Positions 63,026 to 64,000 of a DNA stretch of 64,000 nucleotides are shown here, piece by piece. The translations under genes were made by a program, and so were the position numbers. The notes under the pieces were generated by a model, which made no database searches, was not told the origin of the DNA, and was given only the letters and a program-made list of their open reading frames with translations. Position 1 is the first letter of the stretch; each line of letters opens with the position of its first letter. Source of the stretch: Lucinisca nassula (lineage: Eukaryota; Mollusca; Bivalvia; Lucinida; Lucinidae); NCBI GenBank assembly GCA_963580285.1, contig OY757010.1:223157234-223221233 (forward strand), written 5' to 3'.

Positions 63026-63289
63026 GTCTATGGCAAAATGTCAGAAATTTGAACACCAATAAAACACTTATTTCTCTGGACCTCGGAACTAAATGATTGG
63101 AAAGAAGCATTAAAAATCTGGGAACAACATGGTCAAAGGTGATTAGGAAAAAAATATTAAACGACGTGTCATTTATATGGCTGCGATTAATTGGCATTGG
63201 CAGACCGAAAGTAGACACCAAAGCCGCGTTTTGTGTTGTTGACAGATCAAGGCCGAATTGTAGACTGGTTTCGGCTTTTTTACGATGCA

Positions 63290-63425
63290 CTCTAATGTCC
63301 GGAATGTCGGTCACGGGTCGTTTCGCTCGTTAGTCGTTTCGCCCGTGGGTCGTTTCACCCTGAGTCGTTTCGCCCGTGGGTTCTTTCGCCCAGATTTGTT
63401 GGGTCGTTTCGACCTTATTTTTTCA
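63290..63425. promoter_or_regulatory. CpG-rich GTCGTTTCGCCC tandem repeat upstream of exon 1
   Basis: Five to six imperfect units of GTCGTTTCGCCCGTGG lie 265-400 bp upstream of the start codon. CpG density is far above the surroundings. It could be part of the promoter or simply another dispersed repeat; related motifs at 59270-60175 argue for a repeat. Confidence 0.35.
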
Positions 63426-63597
63426 ATCCCTATGGACTGAGGTTTTTTTTCTCCATTTACTGCTACTCGCTCACATCTGAGCATTACGAGCAGGATTTCC
63501 TGGGTGGTAACGAGTACTTATTTTATTTTTTTTAAGCAATGTGGATGAAGTGTCTTGCTCAAGGACACAACACTTTGGTCAGAGATTTCAGCCAGTT

Positions 63598-64000
63598 AAA
63601 TACAATATTATGCAGATAACTAGGAAGAGATCTAATAAAGTTGAGGCTTCTTACACCTTAGAGGGAACGGTCCTCGAGAATGTGGACTCCATTAAATACC
63701 TTGGAGTGATAATCTCACACAACTTGAGATGGAATACTCATATTAGCAACATGCGTACTAAGGCAAATAGAACGCTTGGTTTCCTGAGGCGAAATCTTCA
63801 TCAGTGCCCTCAGGATGTAAAAGAGGCAGCATATAAAGGTCTTGTTCGCCCAATCTTGGAATATGGTAGTTGCATCTGGGACCCCAGTGGAGTGGTCCTT
63901 AACGATGAAATTGAGAAAGTTCAGAATAGAGCTGCTAGATTTGTAACAGGCAATTACTGCTTTGAAACTGGGAGCATGACTGGAATACTTGGAAAATTAA
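63598..64000 (+). pseudogene. LINE fragment, C-terminal reverse transcriptase region
   Basis: An open frame from 63598 to the window edge reads, among others, SIKYLGVIISHNLRWNTHI, LVRPILEYGSCIWDP and EIEKVQNRAARFV, the conserved region after the RT catalytic domain in CR1/Jockey-like LINEs. It lacks everything upstream, so it is 5'-truncated. It is not the same family as the 26-31 kb LINE. It is opposite to, and upstream of, the host gene. Confidence 0.9.

Larger units (their letters stand above)
60623..61402 (+). mobile_element. Retrozyme: three tandem 262-bp units with hammerhead ribozymes
   Basis: Units start TACAGCTGGTGTGTGGGAAT at 60623, 60885 and 61147, spaced exactly 262 bp; the third lacks its last ~6 bases. 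Units 2 and 3 are nearly identical and unit 1 differs at a few positions. Each unit carries one complete type I hammerhead (see next entries), so a transcript would be cut into 262-nt monomers able to circularise. This is the layout of metazoan retrozymes, which are non-coding and probably moved by other retroelements' enzymes. No ORF is conserved in the unit. Confidence 0.93.
60181..62665. mobile_element. hAT-like non-autonomous DNA transposon, 2.5 kb
   Basis: The termini CAGGGGCTGACAAATCC (60181-60197) and the complement of CAGGGCCTGACAAATCC (62649-62665) are flanked by exact 7-bp TCTAAGG copies (60174-60180, 62666-62672). CAGGG ends and a 7-8 bp duplication fit hAT elements. The subterminal regions share GGGCAAGTGCAAAA and GCCCGGTSGGC sequences. 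No transposase is visible; the interior holds the hammerhead array and a SINE. Confidence 0.82.

Noticed and set aside
61660..61740. Functional tRNA gene
   Set aside because: A and B boxes are present but acceptor arms do not pair, and the sequence runs into a SINE body with a poly(A) tail. The same reasoning applies to 4985-5055, 6690-6760, 11540-11608 and 31850-31921.
62949..63333. Overlapping open frames upstream of exon 1 on both strands
   Set aside because: Low-complexity translations without recognisable features, partly overlapping exon 1 and the 5' region; more likely chance.

Overview
The window looks like nuclear DNA of a bivalve mollusc, probably a heterodont. This is inferred from repeat content: pearl-type tandem-repeat elements, a Gmr1-order LTR element, tRNA-derived SINEs and abundant fold-back MITEs. 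I cannot name the species. There are no bacterial operons.

One host gene can be supported. It runs on the minus strand across almost the whole window. Eleven coding exons, from a start ATG at 63025 down to an exon ending at 2814, have plausible splice sites and mutually compatible phases. They encode the first ~626 residues of an acidic, mostly coiled-coil protein that continues past the left edge. I do not recognise the family; a centrosomal or cytoskeletal coiled-coil protein is only a guess.

The introns hold nearly everything else. 1-13.5 kb: fold-back MITEs, SINEs and a 43-bp minisatellite. 13.5-20 kb: a 155-bp satellite (about 29 units) split by a pearl-like element. Each unit carries, on the gene's strand, a 49-nt splice-flanked open segment whose phase fits between exons 7 and 8. 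26-31.4 kb: a nearly full-length, broken LINE. 33.5-40 kb: a complete but inactivated Ty3/gypsy-type element with 531-bp LTRs, a tRNA-Pro primer site and integrase upstream of reverse transcriptase. 44.7-52.8 kb: nested pearl-like elements with internal tandem arrays and 3' hairpins. 53-59 kb: MITEs, a duplicated exon end, a solo LTR and a 1.5-kb element with 45-bp inverted repeats. 60.2-62.7 kb: a hAT-like element without a visible transposase, holding a three-unit 262-bp array in which every unit has a canonical type I hammerhead ribozyme (a retrozyme), and a poly(A)-tailed SINE. 63.6-64 kb: the 3' part of a second LINE.

The most notable systems are the hammerhead retrozyme array, the satellite that may be an amplified exon, and the integrase-first gypsy element. 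Repeat-unit counts and LTR differences were made by eye and are approximate.
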